From: Candidatus Omnitrophota bacterium
GTDB lineage: Bacteria; Omnitrophota; Gorgyraeia; Zapsychrales; Zapsychraceae
DNA: 64,000 bases
Assembly: GCA_020632495.1 (NCBI GenBank)
Contig: JACKFL010000005.1
Location: 1,116,001-1,180,000 of the forward strand
Direction: 5' to 3'
Below are positions 9,388 through 17,086 of this stretch, piece after piece; position 1 is the stretch's first letter; each line of letters opens with the position of its first letter. The notes beneath the pieces were generated by a model. It was not told the origin of the DNA. It was given only the letters and a program-made list of their open reading frames with translations, and searched no databases. A program made the translations under genes and the position numbers.

Positions 9388-9843
9388 ATGGAGTACAATA
9401 GCCTAATAAAAGATTTTGCATATCGTACACGGAAGAATCTTGAATTATTAGAGGAGCGCCAGAGAACTAATGCAGATAGTGAGTATTACGAGGTTACGCA
9501 ACTAATTAATTCTTTGTTGGGCCTTCTTGTATTTCCGCAGCAACGCTATTTTGAACTTATCCCCACTAAATCCATTGAGCAACTTATGAATGAGGGATGG
9601 CCTATACCCCAAACTATGGGAGACTACCAACAAGCAGCAGATTTAAGAGAACTTATGCGATACTTCCGAAATGCTATTAGTCATTGTAACATAGAGTTTC
9701 CGAGTGATCTTAAAAATCAGATTTGTGGGATACGGGTTTGGAATCTAAGAAGAGGCCAGGTAACTTGGAAAGCGGAATTGCCCATAAAAGATTTAGAGAA
9801 GTTTACTAAGAAATTTATTAGTCTCTTAATTGAGGAACGATAA
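9388..9843 (+). CDS. HEPN family putative RNase
   Basis: A 151-residue all-helical protein with RNAISH at residues 94-99, matching the RNxxxH catalytic motif of HEPN ribonucleases. The shape (helix, LLGLLVFPQQRYF, spacer, RYFRNAISHC) matches the small HEPN nucleases related to pEK499_p136. Members of this superfamily act as toxins or abortive-infection RNases, and anticodon nucleases such as PrrC and RloC are classic partners of type I restriction systems. It lies 23 bases behind hsdR in the same direction. My inference is a back-up RNase in the restriction operon; the target is unknown. Confidence 0.75.
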   Translation: MEYNSLIKDFAYRTRKNLELLEERQRTNADSEYYEVTQLINSLLGLLVFPQQRYFELIPTKSIEQLMNEGWPIPQTMGDYQQAADLRELMRYFRNAISHCNIEFPSDLKNQICGIRVWNLRRGQVTWKAELPIKDLEKFTKKFISLLIEER

Positions 9844-9947
9844 GAAAAAAATGAGAAAAAATGGCGTCGTTTCTCCAGTAGTCGATTGCCGCGCGAAAAA
9901 GATAGAGATCATCAATTTATAGTATTGCAGTCTGATGGAAGGCCATA

Positions 9948-10712
9948 ATGCTGGGATGCCTTATTATAATAATTGCCGTAGCTCTACTGCTCAGTACAAG
10001 AGAATCCAGGGGGAAGGTTAGGATAATCAATGGTACTCGTACTGCCCGGCGCCCATGCAAAGACTATAGAAAATACCGATCCTTTCAGAATATTATACTA
10101 AGTACTCCTGATGGGACTACTGAAATAGATCGTGTGCTCATATCCTCCTGCGGGATATTTGTCATCGAAGAAAAAGATCAAAAAGGTTGGATCTTTGGAG
10201 GGGAGCGACAAAAGCGATGGACTCAATCGCTCTACACTAGGGATGCCGGTTTCTTTCGGTCTTATTCTTCTTTAAAGTATCAATTTCAGAATCCTTTGCA
10301 TCAAAATTATAAGCATCTTAAAGCATTGCAGAGGTTTCTCAATGTGAGCGATAAATGTCTTTTTTCGGTGATAGTCTTTACCGGTGATTGTGAATTTAAA
10401 ACACCTATGCCATCCAACGTTCTCAATGAGAATGAGCTGTCTGCTCACTTGGCGGAACATGATCAACCTATCTTAACTGCCGAATGCGTTGACCGTCTTT
10501 GTCAGAAACTTGCGGATCATTCGGAGAACTCTTCTGTAGATCTCCATGATCATATTAAGAATGTCGAAGAGAATTTGTCTCATCCGAAGTGCCCCCGATG
10601 TGGTAAGTTGATGGCGTTGCGCACAGCCAGAAAGGGGCCGGCCGTTGGCTCCCAGTTTTGGGGATGTCCGAATTTTCCTGCATGTAAGATGACTAAGAGC
10701 TTGATGCAATAA
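9948..10712 (+). CDS. NERD domain protein with topoisomerase-type zinc finger
   Basis: Residues 1-18 form one membrane segment (CLIIIIAVALLLS). The NERD nuclease-related domain spans about 35-150, with EID at about 62-64, the acidic/lysine pair in VIEEKDQKGWIFGG, and a tryptophan-rich strand after it; these match the restriction-like core. The C-terminus (about 215-254) carries CPRC followed by CPNFPACK, the four-cysteine zinc ribbon found at the end of topoisomerase I. NERD plus this zinc ribbon is a known architecture. It probably acts on DNA close to the membrane. It is common in defence islands, but its function is not established. Confidence 0.85.
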   Translation: MLGCLIIIIAVALLLSTRESRGKVRIINGTRTARRPCKDYRKYRSFQNIILSTPDGTTEIDRVLISSCGIFVIEEKDQKGWIFGGERQKRWTQSLYTRDAGFFRSYSSLKYQFQNPLHQNYKHLKALQRFLNVSDKCLFSVIVFTGDCEFKTPMPSNVLNENELSAHLAEHDQPILTAECVDRLCQKLADHSENSSVDLHDHIKNVEENLSHPKCPRCGKLMALRTARKGPAVGSQFWGCPNFPACKMTKSLMQ

Positions 10713-10863
10713 CAGCGGGGAAGGCGGGAAGAGAGGGAAATGGGACAGGCCCCAGAGACGTGCAGGGCAAGACCGTCAAGTTCGACAGCGATCCGCCCCT
10801 TTTTTGCTTCCGTGGAACCAGTTTAGGACACTTTAATGCTGCAATTACTTTTAAACCATAAGT

Positions 10864-11055
10864 ATGATGAATAGTAGATACGGCCTTCCAAAATCCGAAA
10901 TTGAGCGCGTACGGCAACGGGACGCTGAATGTGTATACTGTCATAAGAAGATGGTTCGTCCCGGTCTCGATACAAAAAGGCAAGACTGGGCAACTATAGA
11001 ACATCTCAATCATCTGCCTCCCTGGAATAATAATAGGGACCAACGCCCTAATTAA
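10864..11055 (+). pseudogene. Truncated duplicate of the HNH endonuclease gene at 13647
   Basis: Residues 1-57 are almost identical to the first part of the HNH protein encoded at 13647-13985 (RYGLPKSEIERVRQRD, CVYCHKKM, TIEHLNHLPPWNN). Similarity also reaches a short way upstream of the ATG. It stops at about 11033, exactly where a palindrome begins (11034-11080), and the reading frame closes soon after at 11055. The distal cysteines needed to complete the HNH zinc site are missing, so this copy is dead. The pattern suggests duplication followed by insertion of a palindromic element or recombination at it. Confidence 0.85.
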
Positions 11056-11080
11056 ATGCGAAATTGGGCGCTGACCCTAA
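11034..11080. repeat. Palindromic element at the break point of the HNH fragment
   Basis: The left arm TAGGGACCAACGCCCTAATT is answered by AATTGGGCGCTGACCCTAA, an imperfect inverted repeat with a short AT-rich centre. It resembles the GGGAC-type palindromes elsewhere. It sits exactly where homology to the intact HNH gene ends. Confidence 0.6.
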
Positions 11081-11220
11081 ATATTCAGGGGTTTAGGAGC
11101 AATTAATAGAAGAATGAAAGAATAGCGAACGAAGCAAGATAACATTTTATTTGGATAAGGTCTAAGTTAGAGCTCAATGAAACATTTTGATGGGAAAACA
11201 TATTACTTATAGGGGGAGTC

Positions 11221-12609
11221 ATGGCTTTTAATCCGAAACAAGAATATCAGGTAATTGAGGATTTACTTACTATAAAGGATTTCTCTGATTATAGTGAAGA
11301 ATACGTAACTAGGCCACCATATCAGAGAAAGAATGTATGGTCTACACGAAAAAAGCAGAATCTTCTCGATAGTTTATTTCGAAGATTTTATGTTCCTAAG
11401 ATTATAATCAGAGAAGTAAGGTTAACTGAGGATAGAACCATTAAAGAAATAATAGATGGACAACAACGGATAATTACTGCGCAAGAATTTGTTCAGGACA
11501 AATTACGGTTACCGAAATCATTACAAAATCTACATAAAGATCTGCCCGGAAAAATCTATTCTGATCTTAGCGCTGATATGAGACGCTTCGTAGATAAAGA
11601 ATTAAAATATAAAGCGGATGTAGTCAAAGGGATTGAAGACCCCAGAAATCCACTTCATCAAAGGATAGCGACAGAGATATTCTGGAGGCTTCAGCAAGGT
11701 GAATCTTTAAATAGTATGGAAATAGCACATGCACGTCTAAATAGTTTAACAAGAAACTTTATTGTAAAGTACAGTGATGATATATCATTTGATTTCGAAA
11801 AATATATTCCAGTCGATGACAATCCACATAAACACCCATTATTTAGAATTATTGATAGAACGAATGATAGAATGCAACATTTGGCATTGATGGCTCGGTT
11901 TATTTTGCTTGAAAAGGCTGGTGGGCCAATTGAACTTAAGAATGCTGACGTAGAAAGTCTAATAGAAAGCTATACATCCGATGATGGTATTGGAAATGAA
12001 ACGTTTGAGAAAGATCCCATTGCTCGTAAGGTCCTCGCCAATTTAAATGTTTTACACGATGTCTTTAAGGACGACTTGATGATAAAGAATGGTGATGCCA
12101 TACGAGAACTAAGGCAAGAGTACATAATAATTTCGATATATTTATTACTTAGACATCTCAAACAATATTATGTAATTGAAGAAGATCAACGAAAGCTATT
12201 TCTCGAATTCTTTCTAAGGTTTCACGATAGATGGCAGAATCCGGACGACGAAGACCGGGATGTATTATCATTCTCAGAACATAGACAGCAAGATAAGAAA
12301 AATGTAGAAGCGCGACATATAATAATAAGGCAGTTATTTTTTCAATTTCTAAAGGACCAAGGCAAAGATCTTATTCTTAAAGACGAGAAACGAAGTTTCA
12401 ATGAGGCGGAAAGAATAGCAATATATCGTAGGGATAAAGGGATTTGTCAAATGTGTATCCGTGAAGGAAAAAATGAAAAAGAGTCGGTTGTAAGCTGGGC
12501 GGAGTATGAAGCGGATCATGTGGTTGCTCATGCTAAGGGGGGCGTAACTGAAATATCTAACGGCCAAGTGCTTTGCGGACATCATAACAAACGAAAAGGA
12601 ATTTCTTAG
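11221..12609 (+). CDS. DUF262 domain protein with C-terminal HNH nuclease, GmrSD-like
   Basis: The N-terminal ~250 residues are a DUF262 (ParB/sulfiredoxin-like NTPase) domain: PPYQRKNVWS at about 32-41 and IIDGQQR at about 78-84 are its hallmark segments. The C-terminus (about 395-462) is an HNH nuclease with CQMC, EYEADHVV and LCGHHNKRKG. GmrSD and related type IV enzymes join DUF262 to a His-Me nuclease (DUF1524) and attack modified phage DNA; here a zinc-binding HNH replaces DUF1524. Role inferred: modification-dependent or general anti-phage nuclease. It stands alone with its own RBS (GGGGGAG before ATG) and is strongly AT-rich, as a recently acquired gene would be. Confidence 0.85.
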   Translation: MAFNPKQEYQVIEDLLTIKDFSDYSEEYVTRPPYQRKNVWSTRKKQNLLDSLFRRFYVPKIIIREVRLTEDRTIKEIIDGQQRIITAQEFVQDKLRLPKSLQNLHKDLPGKIYSDLSADMRRFVDKELKYKADVVKGIEDPRNPLHQRIATEIFWRLQQGESLNSMEIAHARLNSLTRNFIVKYSDDISFDFEKYIPVDDNPHKHPLFRIIDRTNDRMQHLALMARFILLEKAGGPIELKNADVESLIESYTSDDGIGNETFEKDPIARKVLANLNVLHDVFKDDLMIKNGDAIRELRQEYIIISIYLLLRHLKQYYVIEEDQRKLFLEFFLRFHDRWQNPDDEDRDVLSFSEHRQQDKKNVEARHIIIRQLFFQFLKDQGKDLILKDEKRSFNEAERIAIYRRDKGICQMCIREGKNEKESVVSWAEYEADHVVAHAKGGVTEISNGQVLCGHHNKRKGIS

Positions 12610-12722
12610 AATGTAGTATTGGGCTGCGCTCACTATTAAAGCAAATCCCGAGGCATCACATGTTCAGGGTGCTATGCTGAATCCTTCTCAAATTAAGAAA
12701 TAATTAAACCGCGAGGTATCAA

Positions 12723-13040
12723 ATGGATGAGAAATCAAGAGAAGCAAAATATGGTGAGAAAATGATTGAAATTAAAGTGCGCTTTTGGACAAATAAGATT
12801 GCGGATGGAAAAGATGAAATAATTCCAAAACATTGTTGGGATTCAGGCGTGGTTAGAATTGCGCCAAATAAAAGTCATGAAATTAAGTCTCATAATCCAA
12901 TTCCGTTTCGATCATTTATGGATATTCCACGGGCAATAGAAGATTGTATAACCAACGCTGGATTGACCATTCATGCCGATAATTATTCATATAAGTACCT
13001 TGAAAGTGTTGTAGGTGAATGGAAGAAGAAGGGCAAGTGA
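12723..13040 (+). CDS. Small conserved-looking protein of unknown function
   Basis: A 105-residue soluble protein with no signal peptide or membrane segment. The block KVRFWTNKIADGKDEIIPKH followed by CWDSGVVR looks like a beta-strand core, and FRSFMDIPRAIEDCI suggests a terminal helix. I have the impression that similar small proteins occur scattered in bacteria next to nuclease genes, but I cannot name a family. Codon use is AT-rich like the DUF262 gene before it. The 112-base gap to that gene suggests a separate start, although co-transcription is possible. Confidence 0.7.
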   Translation: MDEKSREAKYGEKMIEIKVRFWTNKIADGKDEIIPKHCWDSGVVRIAPNKSHEIKSHNPIPFRSFMDIPRAIEDCITNAGLTIHADNYSYKYLESVVGEWKKKGK

Positions 13041-13117
13041 GGCAGGGAACGAAGATCGTAGGTGTCTGAAGGGCTCTTGAGTGAGCCATTATTGGTTTCC
13101 GCTAAGGCAGCGATAGA

Positions 13118-13561
13118 ATGAAAAAAGTACTCTACGTAGACATGGACAACGTCCTCGTCGACTTCCCCTCCGGCATTGCGCGGTTGGATGAGGAGTTGAA
13201 GATTGAATACGAGGGGCGGTACGATGAGGTTCCCGGGATCTTCAGTATGATGGACCCGCTGGAGCACGCCATTGATTCGTTCATCCGCCTGGCCGCGGTG
13301 TACGATACGTATGTGCTGTCCACCTCGCCGTGGGCGAATCCGTCGGCGTGGAGTGATAAGCTGTTGTGGATTCAGAAGTATCTCGGGGAACATGCCCACA
13401 AGCGGCTGATCTTGACGCATCACAAGAATCTCAACGCCGGCGACTATCTCATCGACGACCGCACTAAGCGTGGGGTGGACAAATTCGCCGGCGAACACAT
13501 CCACTTCGGCACCGAGAAGTTCCCGGACTGGCCGTCCGTGGTGGCGTATTTGTTGGCATAA
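13118..13561 (+). CDS. 5'(3')-deoxyribonucleotidase-like HAD phosphatase
   Basis: A 147-residue HAD-superfamily protein of the NT5C family, which removes phosphate from deoxyribonucleoside monophosphates. Motif I is YVDMDNVLVDF at about residues 6-16, with the two catalytic aspartates D8 and D10; motif II is LSTSPW near 67-72 and motif III is IDDRTKRGVDKF near 112-123. Length and order match the small bacterial enzymes. GC content returns to the level of the surrounding genome here, so this gene may mark the right border of the acquired segment. With the MazG-like enzyme 650 bases on, it suggests nucleotide-pool control beside the defence genes. Confidence 0.85.
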   Translation: MKKVLYVDMDNVLVDFPSGIARLDEELKIEYEGRYDEVPGIFSMMDPLEHAIDSFIRLAAVYDTYVLSTSPWANPSAWSDKLLWIQKYLGEHAHKRLILTHHKNLNAGDYLIDDRTKRGVDKFAGEHIHFGTEKFPDWPSVVAYLLA

Positions 13562-13565
13562 ACAA

Positions 13566-13580
13566 AGACAGACGCCTTTT
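13566..13580. repeat. Half-copy of the GACAGACGCCTTTT palindrome
   Basis: AGACAGACGCCTTTT matches the left arm of the long palindrome at 62961-63028 but has no facing right arm here. It sits just upstream of the intact HNH gene. Confidence 0.4.
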
Positions 13581-13646
13581 ATCTCGCTGGGAGTGGCATA
13601 TAGAACTGAGATAACAATAGGAAGCAGTGCCCTATAGTTTATAATA

Positions 13647-13985
13647 ATGATGATTGGCAGATACGGCCTTCCCAAATCTGAAATTGAGCGCGTACGGCAA
13701 CGGGACACTAATTGTGTATATTGTCATAAGAAGATGGTTCGTCCCGGTCCCGATACAAAAAGGCAGGACTGGGCAACTATAGAACATCTCAATCATCTGC
13801 CTCCCTGGAATAATCCCAGAACTATTGCCATATGCTGTTGTAGCTGTAATTCCAGTAGAGGTCGAAGGATGATTCTTGAATGGTTTAAATCCAAGTATTG
13901 TATAAAGAGAGGGATCAATCCCAATACCGTTGCTCAACCTGTATTTGATTACATCAGGGAGTATGAAGGATACATGGATAAGTAA
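13647..13985 (+). CDS. HNH endonuclease
   Basis: A 112-residue HNH nuclease. CVYCHKKM (about 23-30) and CCCSCNSSRG (about 67-76) supply the zinc cysteines, and IEHLNHLPPWNN (about 45-56) is the catalytic His-containing strand. The last 40 residues are helical. It is the intact parent or sister of the broken copy at 10864-11055, 2.7 kb to the left. ATG ATG at 13647-13652 offers two starts. Likely a DNA nuclease of the defence island; free-standing HNH genes of this size can also be selfish or phage-derived. Confidence 0.85.
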   Translation: MMIGRYGLPKSEIERVRQRDTNCVYCHKKMVRPGPDTKRQDWATIEHLNHLPPWNNPRTIAICCCSCNSSRGRRMILEWFKSKYCIKRGINPNTVAQPVFDYIREYEGYMDK

Positions 13986-14208
13986 CTTGTTCTGAATGAT
14001 ATTACATAAAACTCAAGACAAGTGGACAGAGAAGAGAAAATCGTCTCGTTTCGCACAAGGCACACAACCAGAGTAGCTTAAAAGTTAATTTCAAGGTCGA
14101 GCAATTGGCTAGCAAACTTTAACCGCCGGAAGAGTTAAGATAAACGATCACTTATCCGTTTGCCTTCCCTTCAACGGACATGCAAAATACAATAAAGGAC
14201 CCCAAACC

Positions 14209-14580
14209 ATGCCCCCCACAGATCAAACAACAACGATTCAGGATTTAAAAGAGATGTTAAAGGCCTTCCGCGACGCGCGGGATTGGGGGAAGTTCCATAC
14301 GCCGAAGAACCTGACCCAGGCGATCAGCATCGAGGCGAATGAACTGATGGAGGAGTTCCTGTGGAAGACCGATGAGGAAATTACCGCACTGCTCCGCGAT
14401 CCGCAGCTGCGCGAGCGGGTGAGCCATGAGCTGGCGGACGTGCTGGCGTTCTGTCTTAATTTCGCCAATGAAACCGGGATCGATGTGAGCCGGGCCATGA
14501 CCGAAAAGATGCGGCTCAACGAGGCCAAATACCCGGTGGAGAAATCCAAGGGCAATGCCGCGAAATATACCGAGCTTTAA
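14209..14580 (+). CDS. MazG-like nucleotide pyrophosphohydrolase
   Basis: A 123-residue all-alpha NTP pyrophosphatase. The metal-binding EANELMEEF (about 39-47) and HELADVLAF (about 72-80) give the ExxE...ExxD arrangement of the MazG/RS21-C6 family, which hydrolyses (often non-canonical) nucleoside triphosphates to monophosphates. Single-domain length fits RS21-C6/dCTPase-type enzymes rather than two-domain MazG. RBS AAAGGA lies about 12 bases before the ATG. The end abuts rsmH, so the two may be co-transcribed. Confidence 0.9.
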   Translation: MPPTDQTTTIQDLKEMLKAFRDARDWGKFHTPKNLTQAISIEANELMEEFLWKTDEEITALLRDPQLRERVSHELADVLAFCLNFANETGIDVSRAMTEKMRLNEAKYPVEKSKGNAAKYTEL

Positions 14581-14584
14581 CGCG

Positions 14585-15643
14585 ATGAACAGCGTCCCCG
14601 ACGGCACCGGCAAACCGCAGCGCCGCGCGCGCTACAAAGGGTCCCACCCGCGCCACTTCAGCGAGAAATACAAGGAGCACGCCTCCGAGAAGTATCCCGA
14701 AGAGGTGCAGAAGGTGGTGGCCGCGGGCAAGACGCCGGCGGGAACGCACCGGCCGATCTGCGTGCCGGAAATCCTGTCCATTCTGGATCCGCGCCCCGGA
14801 CAGGTGGGCTTGGATGCCACGCTCGGTTTCGGCGGGCACACGGCGGAGCTGCTCAAGAAGGTCCTGCCCGGCGGACGCATCTACGCCCTGGACGTGGACC
14901 CGGACGAACTGGCCCGCACCGAACAGCGCCTGCGCGGCCGGGGGTACAGCGACAACGAGTTGATTGTCCGTCACAGCAATTTCGCCGGCAGCGCCAAATT
15001 GCTGAACGAGGAGCCGGCGGGATTCGATTTTATCCTCGCGGACCTGGGGGTGTCGTCGATGCAGCTGGACGATCCGCGGCGCGGCTTCACCTATAAATGG
15101 GAAGGGCCGCTGGACCTGCGGATGAACCCGCGGCGCGGTCCGTCGGCCGCCGAGCTCATCCGCTCGCTGGACGCCGTCCGGCTGCAGCGGATCTTTGAGG
15201 AGTATGCCGACGAGCCCGGCGCCGCGGTGCTGGCCCGCGCGGTCGACAAAAATAAAGCCCGCATCCATACCACGCTGGATTTGGCCGAGCTGATCGCCCG
15301 GACATTGGAAAATAAATCCGCGGCGCAGTGCTCGCAGCAGACCCGGACATCCATACGCCGGGTCTTTCAGGCATTGCGGATCGCGGTTAATGAGGAGTTT
15401 ACCGCGCTCGAGCAGTTTCTGCGCCGGTTGCCGCTGTGTTTGAAGCCGGGCGGACGGGCGGCCGTCCTGAGTTTTCATTCCGGGGAAGACCGGCGCGTGA
15501 TGGAATTTTTCCGGCAGGGTGCGGAGGAGGGGATTTACGCGGAAGTATCTGAAGACCCCATCCGCCCCGGCGCCGAGGAGCGCTACGCCAATCCCCGCTC
15601 CAAGAGCGCGCTTTTGCGCTGGGCGGTGAAGGCAGGCGCGTAA
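14585..15643 (+). CDS. rsmH: 16S rRNA (cytosine1402-N4)-methyltransferase
   Basis: RsmH (MraW) methylates N4 of C1402 in the ribosomal P site using SAM. HRPICVPEIL opens the domain; LDATLGFGGHTAELL is motif I; DLGVSSMQLDDPRRGF and VLSFHSGEDR are the family signatures. An N-terminal extension of ~45 residues (RRARYKGSHPRHF through GKTPAGT) precedes the usual start, a form I recall from a subset of bacterial RsmH proteins. The gene is alone, far from any division-wall cluster, whereas rsmH normally opens that cluster. ATG 14585 is chosen just after the upstream stop; ATG 14555, overlapping it by 26 bases, is possible. Confidence 0.92.
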   Translation: MNSVPDGTGKPQRRARYKGSHPRHFSEKYKEHASEKYPEEVQKVVAAGKTPAGTHRPICVPEILSILDPRPGQVGLDATLGFGGHTAELLKKVLPGGRIYALDVDPDELARTEQRLRGRGYSDNELIVRHSNFAGSAKLLNEEPAGFDFILADLGVSSMQLDDPRRGFTYKWEGPLDLRMNPRRGPSAAELIRSLDAVRLQRIFEEYADEPGAAVLARAVDKNKARIHTTLDLAELIARTLENKSAAQCSQQTRTSIRRVFQALRIAVNEEFTALEQFLRRLPLCLKPGGRAAVLSFHSGEDRRVMEFFRQGAEEGIYAEVSEDPIRPGAEERYANPRSKSALLRWAVKAGA

Positions 15644-15654
15644 AGGAATATATG

Positions 15655-15789
15655 GTATCAGAACTCCTCAAACCCAGATATCGCAATCGTTTATGTAGAA
15701 ATTCTCCATGCAGGACAGGTGGCGGTTTTTGCGGATGGGGAATTTCTACGCAATCTGTTGTGATTCAAATATTAGCGCAGTTCTGATAC
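15655..15789. repeat. MITE-like repeat copy 1 (135 bp, GTATCAGAACT termini)
   Basis: The ends GTATCAGAACT (15655-15665) and AGTTCTGATAC (15779-15789) are perfect 11-bp terminal inverted repeats. Inside, GTAGAAATTC and GAATTTCTAC form a second hairpin. A related 136-bp element lies at 16801-16936. No open reading frame of interest. Confidence 0.75.
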
Positions 15790-15803
15790 TATTTAATCCA
15801 ATT

Positions 15804-16289
15804 ATGCCTGAATCATTCCTCTACATCCTCACCTTCCTCACCGCCCTCGGCTGCGGGATCAACGCGGGGTTGTTTTTTGTTTTTTCGAACACGATCATGA
15901 CGGCCCTGGAGAGGTTGCGGCCGGCAGAAGGGGGCGCGGCGATGCGGGAGATCAACCGGGTCATCCTGAATCCGGTCTTCTTCAGCGTTTTCTTCGGCAC
16001 GGCCGTGGGATCGCTCTTGTTGATCGTGGCGGCCTCGCGGTTCCCCGCGGCACGCGGTTATCTGACGGCAGGCGGGGCGTGCTATCTGGTGGGATGTATT
16101 GTAGTTACCGTGACGCGCAATGTCCCTTTGAACGAGGCGCTTCAACGGGCAGACCCGGGCTCCCCCGACGAGGCCGCGCTGTGGGCCCGTTACCTTAAGG
16201 AATGGACGGCCTGGAATCATGTGCGCACCGTCGCCTGCGTCCTGGCCGCCGGACTATTCACGCTGGCATTGACCGTGTTTTCTTTTTGA
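15804..16289 (+). CDS. DUF1772 (anthrone oxygenase-like) membrane protein
   Basis: A 161-residue inner-membrane protein with four predicted helices (about 5-30, 55-75, 85-102, 138-160). The segment FNxTIMTALE near the start, REINRVILNPVF in the middle and EWTAWNHVRTVA near the end match DUF1772, a family that includes fungal anthrone oxygenases but is mostly uncharacterised in bacteria. ATG 15804 is preferred because upstream in-frame codons lie within the 135-bp repeat. Start and function are inferred from the family only. Confidence 0.8.
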   Translation: MPESFLYILTFLTALGCGINAGLFFVFSNTIMTALERLRPAEGGAAMREINRVILNPVFFSVFFGTAVGSLLLIVAASRFPAARGYLTAGGACYLVGCIVVTVTRNVPLNEALQRADPGSPDEAALWARYLKEWTAWNHVRTVACVLAAGLFTLALTVFSF

Positions 16290-16323
16290 TACCATCCCCC
16301 TAAACATCCCCATGAGGAGTCAT

Positions 16324-16788
16324 ATGAAACAAACACTACATATCTTCACAATTATTTTATTAACCGCCGGACCCACCCACGCCTGCCAGCCCTGCGCCGA
16401 GAGTTTTGACTGGATCGAAACGGCGCGCAGTGCGGATGTGGTGGTGGTGGGGCGGAAACTGGATGAATCGGCGGAGGAGGACGCCGGCGGGCCGGACTGG
16501 ATCGATCTGATGGTCGACGACGAACTCATCGGCACGGCCATCTCCGAGGTGGTCCGTGTGAACAGCTGGGACGGGATGTGCCCCTACGGGGTCCAGATCA
16601 ACGGCCGCGAACCGCATATCGTCTTCCTTAAAAGTGCCAACCTGTCGAGGACAAGGGCCCATTACACCGCGGTGGCGCAGGGCTGCGGCGCCAAGGCCCT
16701 GCCTATCGTTGATGATCACGTGGTGGTGAATGAAACCAGGATCCCCGTCGCGCAATTTCTGGAACAGCTGCGGCAGGTGGTTGAATAG
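16324..16788 (+). CDS. Secreted protein of unknown function
   Basis: A 154-residue protein with a signal peptide (MKQTLHIFTIILLTAGPTHA, cleavage after THA) and a mature N-terminus with CQPC, which could form a disulfide or bind metal. Two further cysteines occur at GMCPYG and GCGAK. The strand-rich middle (ADVVVVGRKL, AISEVVRVNSW) recalls tissue-inhibitor-like or OB-fold secreted proteins, but I do not recognise a family. ATG 16324 is chosen for its RBS GAGGAG five bases upstream. It is bracketed, with the DUF1772 gene, by the two 135-bp repeats. Confidence 0.7.
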   Translation: MKQTLHIFTIILLTAGPTHACQPCAESFDWIETARSADVVVVGRKLDESAEEDAGGPDWIDLMVDDELIGTAISEVVRVNSWDGMCPYGVQINGREPHIVFLKSANLSRTRAHYTAVAQGCGAKALPIVDDHVVVNETRIPVAQFLEQLRQVVE

Positions 16789-16800
16789 CAGGATTATTTA

Positions 16801-16936
16801 GTATCAGATCTCCCCAAACTCAGAAGCCGCAATCGCTTAGGCGATAATTCCCCGTGCGGCACGGGACAGAGATTTTCGCCGGCAGGTATTTTGCGCTTAA
16901 CATGTTGTGATTCAGATGTTTGCGCAGTTCTGATAC
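16801..16936. repeat. MITE-like repeat copy 2 (136 bp)
   Basis: Begins GTATCAGATCT and ends AGTTCTGATAC, with the same internal landmarks as copy 1 (CAAAC-CAGA, CGCAATCG, TGTTGTGATTCA, GCGCAG) but a different hairpin in the middle. A TTAATCC stretch follows both copies. Not recently copied: many differences. Confidence 0.75.
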
Positions 16937-17024
16937 GAATTAATCCATTTCCCTCCCGCAATATTCTCCCAATTTTCCTATCCCCAAGCCCCCCTGCCGC
17001 GTAAAATGGTAAGATGAGACAATT

Positions 17025-17086
17025 GTTAACCAAAGAACTATATTTAAAAAGTTAATAATTGGGGAATATGGATTCCCTTGGTTAAC
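17025..17086. promoter_or_regulatory. Candidate operator: GTTAACCAAAG inverted repeat
   Basis: GTTAACCAAAG (17025-17035) faces CCTTGGTTAAC (17076-17086), matching at 10 of 11 positions across about 40 AT-rich bases. The right half covers the proposed TTG start of the four-HTH regulator. This would suit autoregulation by looping, but no binding evidence exists. Confidence 0.4.
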
